The position numbers and the translations under genes were made by a program. Positions 9,840 to 19,372 of a stretch of 37,320 bases of DNA are shown one piece after another; within the stretch, counting starts at the first letter, position 1; every line of letters begins with the position of its first letter. A model generated the notes under the pieces. It worked only from the letters and a program-made list of their open reading frames with translations, did not search any database and was not told the origin of the DNA. Source of the DNA: Acidimicrobiales bacterium (GTDB taxonomy: Bacteria; Actinomycetota; Acidimicrobiia; Acidimicrobiales; JAMCQF01); contig DAHXND010000025.1 of NCBI GenBank assembly GCA_027366675.1, positions 1 to 37,320 on the forward strand, written 5' to 3'.

Positions 9840-10260
9840 GGCCCGGGAAGAAGAGAGCTATCTCCCTGGAGGCTGACTCGGCGGAATCAGAGCCATGGAC
9901 CAGGTTCTCCGTCATCTCCAGCCCCAGGTCACCGCGGATCGTCCCGGGGGAAGCCGACCTGGGGTCGGTGGCCCCCATCATGTCCCTCACTACCTTCCAG
10001 GTCGCAGGTGGACCCTCCAGAACGGCGACGAGCGCCGGAGATCTCGTGATGAAACCCACGAGGTCCTGGTAGAAGGGCTTGTCGCGATGCTCTTCGTAGT
10101 GGCGTGCCGCAAGATCAGGACCTATAGAGCGCAGCTCAGCTGCGACCAGCTTCAGGCCCCTCCTCTCGAAACGCCCCAGGATCTCGCCGACAAGACCCCG
10201 CTCTACCCCGTCCGGCTTTACTATCACCAGGGTACGAGTGGACTCTCCTGCTTCACTCAT
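9826..10260 (-). CDS. ndk: Nucleoside diphosphate kinase; start at 10260 preferred over ORF start 10491
   Basis: [29 protein letters not shown]...[20 protein letters not shown]...[12 protein letters not shown], canonical Ndk motifs. Confidence 0.95.
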   Translation of the reverse strand: MSEAGESTRTLVIVKPDGVERGLVGEILGRFERRGLKLVAAELRSIGPDLAARHYEEHRDKPFYQDLVGFITRSPALVAVLEGPPATWKVVRDMMGATDPRSASPGTIRGDLGLEMTENLVHGSDSAESASREIALFFPGLGAS

Positions 10261-10361
10261 GGAGCGTGACCCTACACCAGGACCACCTGGTGGCCCGATC
10301 CTGCCGTAGAACGCAGCGCCTGCTTCACTCACGGAGCGAAACCCTACACCAGGACCATCCT
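10248..10361. repeat. Duplicated translation-initiation region of ndk
   Basis: cctgcttcactcatggagcgtgaccctacaccaggacca and cctgcttcactcacggagcgaaaccctacaccaggacca, start codons 72 bp apart (10258-10260 ATG; 10330-10332 becomes GTG). Confidence 0.85.
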
Positions 10362-10373
10362 CTGATCCAGATG

Positions 10374-10477
10374 GCAGGGAGTGCCCGGGCGGGCGGGCCT
10401 GCCGTCGGGCTTGGCTCCGCGCAGGGCAGGGAGTGCCCGGGCGGGCCTGCCTGCCGTCGGGCTTGGCTCCGCGCAGG
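10374..10477. repeat. 52-bp tandem duplication upstream of ndk
   Basis: gcagggagtgcccgggcgggc...ctgccgtcgggcttggctccgcgcag in two near-identical copies from 10374 and 10426. Confidence 0.85.
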
Positions 10478-10512
10478 GCAGCGCGGGCCACTTCTGCGCA
10501 GGCTGCCGGCAG

Positions 10513-12051
10513 TCAGCCAATACCCAGGGCCAGCTCCCGGACCTCGGCAACCAGGTAGAGAGATCCCGCGGCTACTACGATGCCCGGCACCGGGGGCACC
10601 GGGCGCACCGGGGAGGTCACATCGCTGGATCCGGCCAGGGAGCGAGCCAGGGCGAGAGCCTCGTCTGCACTGTCCACCTGGTGGACCGGGACGCCCAGAA
10701 CCCCTGCTGCTGCCGCCACGTCATCGGAGGATCGAGCCCGCGGCGAGGCCGGGGCACAGGCCACGACCGCACGCAGCCGTCCCGGCCGGAGCGCCCCGGC
10801 CAAAGCCTCCAGCAGGGCGGCTGGGTCCCTCCCGCGTAGCATTCCGACCACCAGAACTATCCCGGCCTCCTCTGGAACGGCCTCCTCTGGAACGGCCTCC
10901 TCTATCCCGGCCTGCGCTGGGCCGGCCTCCTCTGGAACAGCCTCCTCTGGAACAGCCTCCTCTGGAGCGCCCGCCCTAACGCTCTCGGCTCGCACAGCGC
11001 CATCGGCTCCAGTGGCCGGTACAAGCGAGACGCGGGGCACAGGCACCGCCAGGTCTGACTCCAGGGCCTCGCCCAGCGCTCGCATCCCGGCTGGGTTATG
11101 GGCACCGTCTACCACCAGAAGCGGGTCCCGCCCCAGGATCTCCATGCGCCCGGGCACTCTCACCTGGCCGAGCACATCTCTCACCAGGTCGTCGTCACCC
11201 GGTCGCCCGAAGAAGGCCTCCACTGCCGCGACGGCTGTGGCCGCGTTCATGGCCTGGTGGGCACCGAGCAAGCTGACGTAGCAGCCCTCGTAGCGCGCTT
11301 GGCGGGTGAAGATGTCCACGAGCCTGCCGCCATGGGCGAGCAGGGCTCGCTCGACCCCGTAGTCCCTGCCGATCATCCAGGTGTCGCCTGCACGCTCGCA
11401 GGCAGGCACCAGCGCGGCATGCACCTCCTCATCGCCCGCCCCACACACGAACGACGAGCCTGCCTTCACGATCCCCGACTTATCCCTGGCGATGGCCGAC
11501 CGGGTCGAGCCCAGCACGTCAGTATGGTCCAGATCGACATTCGTGAGAACCGCTACATCGGCCCGCGCTACATTCGTGGCGTCGAAGGTCCCCCCCAGCC
11601 CTACTTCCAGGACTGCCACGTCGACAGCTCGATCCGAGAAGAAGCGAAAGGCCGCAGCCGTCACCAGCTCGAACCACGTAGGACGCTCGGGCAGTAGCGA
11701 CTCCAGGTCCATGAGAGCCTCGAGGATCTCAGCCAGCTCCAGGTCGCTGATCGGCTGCCCGTCGTAGGCGAGACGCTCGTTCAGCCTATGCACGTGCGGA
11801 CTCGTATAGGTCCCTATTGCCAGGCCATGAGCCGCGAGAAGCGCGGAGGCCATGCGTACCGTCGAGCCCTTCCCGTTCGTGCCAGTCACGTGGACGACGG
11901 GGAAGCTGGACTCCGGATTGCCCAGCACACGGCAGAGTGCCGCCATGCGATCGAGGCTCGGTGGGCGCCTTATGCCACCAGGCAGCATCTCGAAGTTCAC
12001 GTGCCCGTCCAGCCACGACACTGCCTTGGCCAGGCGCAGGCTCGCGTCCAT
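10513..12051 (-). CDS. folC: Folylpolyglutamate synthase / dihydrofolate synthase
   Basis: 512 aa; HVTGTNGKGSTVRM P-loop, YTSPHVHRLNERL, LVVDGAHNPAGMRALGEAL; Mur ligase-like. Confidence 0.9.
   Translation of the reverse strand: MDASLRLAKAVSWLDGHVNFEMLPGGIRRPPSLDRMAALCRVLGNPESSFPVVHVTGTNGKGSTVRMASALLAAHGLAIGTYTSPHVHRLNERLAYDGQPISDLELAEILEALMDLESLLPERPTWFELVTAAAFRFFSDRAVDVAVLEVGLGGTFDATNVARADVAVLTNVDLDHTDVLGSTRSAIARDKSGIVKAGSSFVCGAGDEEVHAALVPACERAGDTWMIGRDYGVERALLAHGGRLVDIFTRQARYEGCYVSLLGAHQAMNAATAVAAVEAFFGRPGDDDLVRDVLGQVRVPGRMEILGRDPLLVVDGAHNPAGMRALGEALESDLAVPVPRVSLVPATGADGAVRAESVRAGAPEEAVPEEAVPEEAGPAQAGIEEAVPEEAVPEEAGIVLVVGMLRGRDPAALLEALAGALRPGRLRAVVACAPASPRARSSDDVAAAAGVLGVPVHQVDSADEALALARSLAGSSDVTSPVRPVPPVPGIVVAAGSLYLVAEVRELALGIG
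10866..10970 (-). repeat. 15-bp repeat x7 within folC encoding a (A-V-P-E-E)n-like linker
   Basis: cctcctctggaacgg-type units; protein PEEAVPEEAVPEEAGPAQAGIEEAVPEEAVPEEAG. Confidence 0.9.
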
Positions 12052-12152
12052 CAGAGCGCCCCCGGTGGGCTGGCGGCGTACTCCCCCAAGAAAGCTGGCA
12101 GCTCCAGGCGCACGCTCGCGTCCATCAGAGCGCCCCCGGTGGGCTGGCGGCT
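12030..12152. repeat. Duplicated translation-initiation region of folC
   Basis: caggcgca[gc]gctcgcgtccatcagagcgcccccggtgggctggcgg in two copies; start codons at 12049-12051 and 12123-12125, 74 bp apart. Confidence 0.88.
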
Positions 12153-12232
12153 CCAGCCGTTGGAGAAGTCATGAAAGAGCCTCCAGCGGGCCGGGGAGCC
12201 CAGCCAGGACAGAGCTCATCGAGTGGCCGCAA

Positions 12233-12277
12233 AGGATCTGCCAGGGAGGATCTGCCAGGAGGAATCTGCCAGGAGCA
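12233..12277. repeat. Short tandem repeat x3 between folC and clpX
   Basis: ggatctgccaggga / ggatctgccagga / ggaatctgccagga. Confidence 0.75.
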
Positions 12278-12292
12278 GCTTCGAATGCCAGT

Positions 12293-13570
12293 TCAGGAGG
12301 CTGCTCGGCGCGGCCGGGGTGGCTTGCTCGTCTCGGCTAGCGGCACCAGGGCAGGCGCCACCCTGTCGAGCACGACGGAACGGTCGATGACACATTTGCC
12401 CACGTCGCTCCGGCTCGGGATGTCGTACATGACCTCGAGCAGGATCTCCTCCAAGATGGCACGGAGCCCTCTGGCTCCGGTCCCCCTGAGCAGGGCTTGC
12501 TCGGCCACTGCCTCTATGGCATCGTCTGTGAACTCGAGCTCGACCCCATCGAGCTCGAATACCCGACGGTACTGCTTCACGAGCGCGTTCTTCGGCTCCA
12601 CCAGGATACGGACCAGCGCCTCCTGATCGAGGCTAGCCACCGAGCCGATGACGGGCAGGCGACCGATGAACTCGGGAATGAGCCCGAACTTCAGGAGATC
12701 CTCCGGAAGGACCTTCGTGAAGAGCTCACTCTGCTCCTCGTGGTGAGCCCTGCGAACCTCTGCACGGAAACCTATCCCGCCACGGCCGATGCGAGCCTGG
12801 ATGATCTTGTCCAGCCCTGCGAAGGCCCCACCGCAGATGAATAGCACGTTAGTGGTGTCTATCTGGATGAACTCCTGGTGCGGGTGCTTACGACCACCCT
12901 GCGGCGGGACCGAGGCGACGGTTCCCTCGAGTATCTTCAAAAGAGCCTGCTGGACCCCTTCACCCGATACATCACGCGTGATAGATGGGTTCTCGCTCTT
13001 ACGGGCTATCTTGTCGATCTCGTCGACGTATATTATCCCCGTCTCGGCTCGTTTCACATCGTAGTCTGCAGCCTGGATCAGCTTGAGTAGGATATTCTCC
13101 ACATCCTCGCCCACGTAACCTGCTTCTGTGAGGGCAGTGGCGTCAGCTATGGCGAAAGGAACGTTCAACATGCGGGCAAGCGTCTGGGCCAGCAGGGTCT
13201 TCCCGCATCCAGTCGGACCCAAGAGCAGGATATTCGACTTCGCGAGCTCCACTTCTTCATCATGACCCGCTGGATGCGACTGTATCCGCTTGTAATGGTT
13301 ATAGACCGCTACCGACAGGATCTTCTTGGCAGAGTCTTGACCTATCACGTAGTCGTTCAGGAAGGCGAATATCTCCTTCGGCTTCGGAAGCTCTTCGAAA
13401 CGCACATCGTGCGACTCGGTCAGCTCCTCCTCGATGATGTCATTGCACAGGTCTATGCACTCATCGCAGATATAGACACCTGGCCCGGCGATCAGCTTCT
13501 TCACCTGCTTCTGGGACTTGCCGCAGAAGCTGCACTTGACCAGATCACTGCCTTCGCCGAACTTGGCCAC
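12293..13570 (-). CDS. clpX: ATP-dependent Clp protease ATP-binding subunit ClpX
   Basis: 425 aa; N-terminal zinc finger [60 protein letters not shown]. Confidence 0.97.
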   Translation of the reverse strand: MAKFGEGSDLVKCSFCGKSQKQVKKLIAGPGVYICDECIDLCNDIIEEELTESHDVRFEELPKPKEIFAFLNDYVIGQDSAKKILSVAVYNHYKRIQSHPAGHDEEVELAKSNILLLGPTGCGKTLLAQTLARMLNVPFAIADATALTEAGYVGEDVENILLKLIQAADYDVKRAETGIIYVDEIDKIARKSENPSITRDVSGEGVQQALLKILEGTVASVPPQGGRKHPHQEFIQIDTTNVLFICGGAFAGLDKIIQARIGRGGIGFRAEVRRAHHEEQSELFTKVLPEDLLKFGLIPEFIGRLPVIGSVASLDQEALVRILVEPKNALVKQYRRVFELDGVELEFTDDAIEAVAEQALLRGTGARGLRAILEEILLEVMYDIPSRSDVGKCVIDRSVVLDRVAPALVPLAETSKPPRPRRAAS

Positions 13571-13587
13571 CGCCCCTCGCCCTCCTG

Positions 13588-14220
13588 TCAGGCAGCTCCC
13601 GCTGCCTGGATCGACTCTTCCTCCCGGGTCGTGATGACTTCATCGATGATACCGTAGGTCTTCGCCTCCTCGGCGCTCATGACGAAGTCCCGGTCGGTGT
13701 CCTTCGATATGCGCTCTACCTCCTGGCCGGTATCCTCTGCCAGCATCTGGGTAAGCAGATCCCGCATCCGGAGGATCTCTCTCGCCTGGATCTCTATATC
13801 ACTGGCCTGCCCCCCGACGTCCCCCCAAGGCTGATGGAGCAGTATGCGGGCATGCGGCAACGCGAAGCGCTTTCCATGCGCGCCCGCTGCCAGCAGAACT
13901 GCGGCCGCCGATGCCGCCTGCCCAAAGCAGAAAGTCGACACGTCCGGCTTTATGTACTTCATGGTATCATAGATCGCGAAAAGAGCTGTGAGGTCGCCGC
14001 CAGGAGAGTTCAGGTAGAGATGGATGGCCCTGTCCTGGTCTTCGGACTCCAGGAAGAGCATCTGAGCGGACACCAGGTTCGCCACCGTGTCATCGATGGG
14101 CGTACCCAGGAAGATGATACGTTCCCGGAGCAGCCGTGAATAGAGGTCATAGGCTCGCTCACCCCGGCTGTTCGCCTCGATGACTGTTGGCACCAGGTAG
14201 TCGTACGTACGGGGGCTCAT
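13588..14220 (-). CDS. clpP: ATP-dependent Clp protease proteolytic subunit ClpP
   Basis: 210 aa; [54 protein letters not shown] with catalytic Ser and His motifs. Confidence 0.97.
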   Translation of the reverse strand: MSPRTYDYLVPTVIEANSRGERAYDLYSRLLRERIIFLGTPIDDTVANLVSAQMLFLESEDQDRAIHLYLNSPGGDLTALFAIYDTMKYIKPDVSTFCFGQAASAAAVLLAAGAHGKRFALPHARILLHQPWGDVGGQASDIEIQAREILRMRDLLTQMLAEDTGQEVERISKDTDRDFVMSAEEAKTYGIIDEVITTREEESIQAAGAA

Positions 14221-15827
14221 GTCAGCTCTTCCTCGCTATCCTCGGCATCTGAAGCGCCATCCGGTCCGGCATCTGAGGCGCCCGTCGATGCATCCGAGGC
14301 GCCAGGGGACTCGGCATCTTCCTGGCTCCCACCGGCCTGGGAGGAGGAGGCACCGTCATCGCTGTCGCCTTCGCCCGGCACGCCTTCGCCCGGCACGCCT
14401 TCGCCGAGCACGCCTTCGCCGAGCAACCGCTCGCTGTCGACTGCCTGTCCTGCCTCATCTACCACCTCCACATGCCGCACCAGCCAGTCCAGCGCTTTCG
14501 ACTTCCGTAACTCCGAGCGTAGCTCGGAGAGGCGCCCCGCGCGCTCTACCTCTCGCCGAACCTCGCTGGCCCCCCTTCCCATCTGCTCGCCCAACCGTGC
14601 ACACTCGGCGTCGATGTCGTCGTCGGTCACCTCCAAGCTCTCGGCATCCGCGAGCGCCCTGAGTGCCAGGTCTGCGCGCACAGAACGCTCGGCTGCCTCA
14701 CGGAGCCGGGCCTCGAAACCGGCCGCGTCCTGGCCGAGCGCCGCCAGGTAGTCCTCCACGGATGCGTTTCGATGCTCCAGTCGATGGCCGAGCTCGCGAA
14801 TACGCTCCGCCATCTCCTGGCGGACCATCGCATCGGGCAGGTCCATGTCCACCAGACCGGAGAGAGCCTCGATGGCCCCGTCACGCAGAGCGAACGTCGC
14901 CCGGAGGCGGGCTATCCGCTCGAGCGTGCCCCGAAGATCTGCCCTCAGCTCCTCGACGGTCGAGAACTCCGTGGCATCTGCCACCCACGCGTCATCCAGG
15001 TCGGGCAGGACCAGCTCGCGCACCTCTTTTACCAGGACGCGCAGGGTCACCTCGCCGCTCACCTCGCCCGAGGACGCTGGATCACCCTGCCCCGCTTCAC
15101 CCTGCCCCGTGGCAGGATCTCCGGTCTCCTGTGGCGACGTTCCAGCCAGAGGAGCCCCGAGAGTCACGTTGAACTGGAGGACATCGCCTGCCTGCTTGCC
15201 AAGAAGCTCCTCGTCGAGGCCCGGTGCCACCGATGCGGAGCCGACCTCGTAGACGAGATCGCTCTGGGTAAGCGCATCGACCACCTCGGTATTCCTGTGG
15301 GCATGGATGTCGATCGTGACGTGGTCACCCTCTCTTGCCCGGCGACCAACAGTGGCAAGCTCACCGTACTGGGCCCTGAGCCCGTCTATCTCTTTCTCCA
15401 GGGCCTCCTCGCCCACCACCGGCGAGGGCACTGTAACCACCAGACCCTGGTAGCCGGGAACCGACGCCACCGGGCGCACCTCCACGACTGCCTGGAACGC
15501 CAGGGGTCCACCGCTCTCTCCCGACTTCACGTCTATCTCCGGAGCCGCTATGGGATCGAGATCAGCCTCGGCCACAGCCTGGGCGTAGAGATCAGGAAGC
15601 ATGTCCCTCACGGCCTCACGTCTCAGGGAGCCAGGTCCTCCCATGTGCGCCTCCAGCACCGGGATAGGGACCCGGCCGGGCCTGAACCCCGGGATCTTCA
15701 CGCTCCTGGTGAGGCGGCGCTGGGTGGCCTGAACGGCCTCGTTCACCTCGGCCTCGTCCACCTCCACCGACAGGCGGATGCGGTTGCCCTCGTCTGGGGC
15801 CGTCGTCGTTCGCATGGTCTTGATCAC
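14217..15827 (-). CDS. tig: Trigger factor (start 15827 or 15815)
   Basis: 536 aa; [40 protein letters not shown] ribosome-binding motif; PPIase and C-terminal domains; next to clpP. Confidence 0.93.
   Translation of the reverse strand: MIKTMRTTTAPDEGNRIRLSVEVDEAEVNEAVQATQRRLTRSVKIPGFRPGRVPIPVLEAHMGGPGSLRREAVRDMLPDLYAQAVAEADLDPIAAPEIDVKSGESGGPLAFQAVVEVRPVASVPGYQGLVVTVPSPVVGEEALEKEIDGLRAQYGELATVGRRAREGDHVTIDIHAHRNTEVVDALTQSDLVYEVGSASVAPGLDEELLGKQAGDVLQFNVTLGAPLAGTSPQETGDPATGQGEAGQGDPASSGEVSGEVTLRVLVKEVRELVLPDLDDAWVADATEFSTVEELRADLRGTLERIARLRATFALRDGAIEALSGLVDMDLPDAMVRQEMAERIRELGHRLEHRNASVEDYLAALGQDAAGFEARLREAAERSVRADLALRALADAESLEVTDDDIDAECARLGEQMGRGASEVRREVERAGRLSELRSELRKSKALDWLVRHVEVVDEAGQAVDSERLLGEGVLGEGVPGEGVPGEGDSDDGASSSQAGGSQEDAESPGASDASTGASDAGPDGASDAEDSEEELT
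14367..14426 (-). repeat. 15-bp repeat x4 encoding GEG[VL][PL] repeats in trigger factor tail
   Basis: cgccttcgcccggca x2 then cgccttcgccgagca x2; protein [20 protein letters not shown]. Confidence 0.85.
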
Positions 15828-15841
15828 CGTAGCGGGAAGTC

Positions 15842-15887
15842 TACCGGTGCTCGGCTCCGCGACCTACCGGTGCTCGGCTCCGCGACC
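15842..15887. repeat. About 22-bp tandem repeat x2 in tig / hyf-1 divergent intergenic region
   Basis: taccggtgctcggctccgcgacc repeated. Confidence 0.85.
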
Positions 15888-16000
15888 GGGCACCCCGCTC
15901 CCGTTGCGCTCCCCTGCCCGTCTGGCTAGGATCGCTGCGAAGCGGCACCCAGTGCCTACCCGGATGAGGCTCCGGGAGCTCGCCCAGGAGGACTGCCTGG

Positions 16001-16035
16001 CTTACCGAAGCGCTCGGCTTACCGAAGCGCCCGGC
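16001..16035. repeat. 17-bp tandem repeat x2 in leader of hyf-like operon 1
   Basis: cttaccgaagcgctcgg / cttaccgaagcgcccgg. Confidence 0.85.
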
Positions 16036-16050
16036 AGGCACCGAATGGGC

Positions 16051-16067
16051 TGATGGCCTCTACCTGA
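16051..16067 (+). promoter_or_regulatory. Shared 17-bp leader element, copy 1 (putative regulatory site or mini-ORF M-A-S-T-stop)
   Basis: TGATGGCCTCTACCTGA, 49 nt before hyfC-1 ATG; matches 25191-25207 at 15 of 17 positions. Confidence 0.5.
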
Positions 16068-16116
16068 ACCAATCGCGACGGAACGTCACGAGCGAGAGAG
16101 GTAGACGAGCCAGGAG

Positions 16117-17073
16117 ATGCTCCCAGACGCAGCGATACAGGCCCTGCAGGTAGCTACCATCGCGCTGGCCGCGCCCCTCCTGAGCGGCTTCATAGCGAAG
16201 GTAGAGGCGCGCATCCAAGGACGCTCTGGTGTCCGGGTGCTCCAGCCCTACTACGACCTCTTCAAGCTCTTCGCGAAGGAAACTCTCGCCCCGGAGGGAG
16301 CAGGGGTGCTCTTCTTCGTGGCGCCGGTGATAGCGCTTGCCTGCTACTGCATCGTCCCCATGCTGATCCCGGTGCTCACGACCTTTCCCCTCCCCCTCGG
16401 CTACATAGGCGACATTCTCGCCGGCGGGCTCATCCTCGGCCTGGCCAGCTTCCTGACCTCCCTGGCAGCGACCGAGTCCGGCGACCCCTACGCCCAGCTC
16501 GGTGCCAGCCGCGGCACGACCTTTCATGCCCTGATAGAGCCTGCCTTCCTCTTCGTGCTGTTCACGGTAGGCATACTCACCGGCACCGACCTCCCCTACG
16601 CCATGGCTTCTGCGGTCAGGTCGAGCGGAAGCGCGATACTCGAGCCAGCTCACGTCCTCGCCGCCATCGCCTTCTTCCTCGTGGTGCTCGCTGATACCGG
16701 GAGGATCCCGGTCGAGACCCATACCGGCACGCTCGAGTTCGGGATGATAGACGAGGCCCGCCTGTTCGAGCACAGCGGGCCCACCCTCGCCCTTTTCAAG
16801 TGGGGCTCGATGATGAAGCAAATGATCCTCTATACGATATTCCTCGATGTCTTCGTGGCGCCGTGGGGACTCGCCTCTGGGCACGGTTCAGGGGCGGTGC
16901 TGCTCGCGATCCTCGCCCTCCTTGGCAAGGCCAGTCTGGTCGGGATCCTATTTGCCCTCATCGACAATGCCTTCGCGAAGCTGCGACTGTTCAAGATAAC
17001 CGAGTTCATGGGCGCCGTCTTCCTGCTCGCGGTTCTATCGCTGTTCGCTGTCTATTTCGTGGGGAACCTGTGA
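16117..17073 (+). CDS. HyfC/NuoH-like membrane subunit, operon 1
   Basis: 318 aa; IQGRSGVRVLQPYYDLFKLFAKE; GASRGTTFHALIEPAFLF; GRIPVETHTGTLEFGMIDEARLFEHSGPTLALFKWG; NuoH-family residues. Confidence 0.92.
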   Translation: MLPDAAIQALQVATIALAAPLLSGFIAKVEARIQGRSGVRVLQPYYDLFKLFAKETLAPEGAGVLFFVAPVIALACYCIVPMLIPVLTTFPLPLGYIGDILAGGLILGLASFLTSLAATESGDPYAQLGASRGTTFHALIEPAFLFVLFTVGILTGTDLPYAMASAVRSSGSAILEPAHVLAAIAFFLVVLADTGRIPVETHTGTLEFGMIDEARLFEHSGPTLALFKWGSMMKQMILYTIFLDVFVAPWGLASGHGSGAVLLAILALLGKASLVGILFALIDNAFAKLRLFKITEFMGAVFLLAVLSLFAVYFVGNL

Positions 17074-17810
17074 TGCCCGCAGCCAGTCCCAGCCCACGCC
17101 CTGCGCTGGTTCCACCGCTTACGCGCCAGGGCATCCTGGCCCCTGCGGCACCACACATCAGCATCCACGCGGACCTTCTGGTCGTGCTCGCCATGGCCAT
17201 GCTTCTCGCCCAGTTCTGGATGCTTCGCTCTCCCATGCTGCGCTCCCAGGTCCTCACCTTCGCCACGCAGTCCACCATGCTCGCCGCCGCTATGGTCGTC
17301 GTGGGAGCCACCAGCAACATCGGAGCGCTCTACGGCTTGGCTGCCCTTACGATACTGCTGAAGGTAGCCATAGTCCCGCCTGTTATCCACCGGCTGACAA
17401 GAGCCCGATGGGTGGACGTCGCCCACAGCATTCGCCTCCGGCCCGCCAGCGCGATGCTCGCCGGGATAGTGGTAGCCGGCGTAGGGTTCGCGCTCTCGGC
17501 AAGCTTCCACCTGGCCCGTACCGCCGCCGGCAACGGCGCGCTGGACGCCGCCATGGCGCTCCTGCTGCTCGCCTTCCTCGTCACGCTGCTTCGCACTGAT
17601 GTATCCTCTCAGGCTATAGGTTTTCTGTCCCTCGACAACGCTGCGTCATTGGCGAGCCTCGTCCTGGCAAGCTCCGTGCCACTGCTGGTCGAACTCGCGT
17701 TCCTGCTTGACGTCCTCGTCGTCATAGCGACTTTCGGGATCCTCATACGAGTGCACCACGTCGCGAACGACACTCTGTCTACCGATGTGCTGAGGAGGCT
17801 GCGCGGATGA
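17073..17810 (+). CDS. HyfE-like (NuoK-like) membrane subunit, operon 1
   Basis: Starts at ATG overlapping the hyfC stop (TGATG); 245 aa multi-TM protein; collinear with the HyfE-like ORF of operon 2. Confidence 0.85.
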   Translation: MPAASPSPRPALVPPLTRQGILAPAAPHISIHADLLVVLAMAMLLAQFWMLRSPMLRSQVLTFATQSTMLAAAMVVVGATSNIGALYGLAALTILLKVAIVPPVIHRLTRARWVDVAHSIRLRPASAMLAGIVVAGVGFALSASFHLARTAAGNGALDAAMALLLLAFLVTLLRTDVSSQAIGFLSLDNAASLASLVLASSVPLLVELAFLLDVLVVIATFGILIRVHHVANDTLSTDVLRRLRG

Positions 17811-19372
17811 CCAGCGTGCTGATCGCAGTGTCGGTGATTCCTCTGGTGGCCGGGGCCATCTGCTATCTAGCTGGTCGGCGGCTCCAGAGGGTCGTGTCCA
17901 TCGCCGCGGCCGCTTCGACTTTCGGGCTGGTCATGGCGCTCCTGCCCTCCGCGTCTGCGGGCCACGTCGTCCATGCCGGCGCCCTGCTCAGGCTGGGCCC
18001 GCTCTCGGAGATCTTCGCGGGAACAAGCGCCCTCGTCTACCTGCTGGGCATCGTCCATTCGGTCGGGTACGTCCCCAGGAGAGATGACCGGGAGGAGATG
18101 AGACGCTACGATCGCCGGTACTTCTGCGGATATCACCTCTTCGCCTGGGCGCTCATACTCGTTCCCGTGCTCTCCAGCCTGGCGTTCGTATGGATCGCCA
18201 TCGAGGCGACCACGGTGGTATCGGCGCTGCTGGTCGCGATCGAGAGGAACGACCGTGCCCTGGAGGCAGCCTGGAAATACCTGCTCCTTGCGGAGATGGG
18301 GCTGGGAGTGGGCCTGGTCGCGATACTGTTCTGCTACCACGCAGCCAGTTTCGCCGGAGTGCACGACGGCCTGCTACCTATAGGAGCCCTGCTGTCGCAC
18401 GCCGATCGCTTCTCTCCCGAGACCATTCAGATCGCCTTCGTGCTCGCAGTTTTCGGGTTCGGAACGAAGATCGGACTCGTCCCTCTCCACTGGTGGTTGC
18501 CCGACGCTCACTCGGAAGCGCCCACATCGGTATCGGCTCTGCTCTCAGGCGCCCTCCTTGCCACGAGCCTGTACGTCGTGTTCCGCTTCGCCCAGATCAC
18601 ACGTCCCGCCGGAGGCGCCTGGTTCGTCCATGACGTGCTTCTGGCTTTCGGCGTGGCATCCCTGGCCTTTGCTGCTGTCGTAGTGCTCGTGAGCCGCGAC
18701 ATAAAGCGCCTCCTCGCCTATTCCAGTATCGAGCAGATGGGGATAATAGTGATCGGGGCGAGCTTCGCTTCACCGCTGGCCCTGGCCGGAGTCCTCCTCC
18801 AGGTGATCGCCCACGGAGCAGCGAAGAGTGGGGCCTTCTTCGGCGCCGGCTCCTTCATGCGCAAGTACGGGACGAAGGACCTGGCCAAGATGGCGGGTGG
18901 CCTTACATTGCTGCCGTGGAGCGGCCCGGCCTTCGTGCTCGCGCTCCTTGCCCTTGGAGGCTTCCCCCCATTCGCCATCTTCCGCTCAGAGATGTCCATC
19001 GTGGCAGGTGGCCTGCGCTCAGGTGAGGACGCCGCGGCCGTCGTGCTCGTAGCGCTCGCCAGCGTGGCGTTCCTGGGGCTGACCCTGGCAATCGTGCGAA
19101 GCGCGATCGCTCCCACTACGGGTGCGATGGCTCAGCCTTTCACCGGAGAGGGCGCCGGCCCGCCTGGTGCTGCCGGAGGGACCAGGCAAGGCGCGGGCTC
19201 GGGCGCGGTAGGGCCGGGCTCGGGCGGGCTCCTGCGGGGCGAGCCGAGCTGGTGGATGCTCGCCGCCCTGCTCGCAAGCCTGCTCGTGCTGGTGGTTCTC
19301 GGTGTGCATCCGCCTGCGATGGTAAGTCACCTGCTCGCCAGGGCGGCCGCGAACCTGGGAGGCCGGAGGTGA
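17807..19372 (+). CDS. HyfF-like Mrp/NuoLMN antiporter-type subunit, operon 1
   Basis: 521 aa; WIAIEATTVVSALLVAIERNDRALEAAWKYLLL and FGTKIGLVPLHWWLPDAHSEAPTSVSALLSG. Confidence 0.92.
   Translation: MTSVLIAVSVIPLVAGAICYLAGRRLQRVVSIAAAASTFGLVMALLPSASAGHVVHAGALLRLGPLSEIFAGTSALVYLLGIVHSVGYVPRRDDREEMRRYDRRYFCGYHLFAWALILVPVLSSLAFVWIAIEATTVVSALLVAIERNDRALEAAWKYLLLAEMGLGVGLVAILFCYHAASFAGVHDGLLPIGALLSHADRFSPETIQIAFVLAVFGFGTKIGLVPLHWWLPDAHSEAPTSVSALLSGALLATSLYVVFRFAQITRPAGGAWFVHDVLLAFGVASLAFAAVVVLVSRDIKRLLAYSSIEQMGIIVIGASFASPLALAGVLLQVIAHGAAKSGAFFGAGSFMRKYGTKDLAKMAGGLTLLPWSGPAFVLALLALGGFPPFAIFRSEMSIVAGGLRSGEDAAAVVLVALASVAFLGLTLAIVRSAIAPTTGAMAQPFTGEGAGPPGAAGGTRQGAGSGAVGPGSGGLLRGEPSWWMLAALLASLLVLVVLGVHPPAMVSHLLARAAANLGGRR

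Noticed and set aside
10261-10491. Extended Ndk N-terminus in the ORF track as the main start
   Set aside because: Extra residues come from tandem duplications; homology starts at [18 protein letters not shown]. Kept only as an alternative-start hypothesis.
16060-16884. 274 aa minus-strand ORF antisense to hyfC-1
   Set aside because: Shadow ORF with no recognisable motifs.
19252-19368. Upstream ATG for hyfG-1 given in the ORF track
   Set aside because: Would overlap hyfF-1 by 121 nt; GTG at 19369 gives the 4-nt overlap seen in the rest of the operon.
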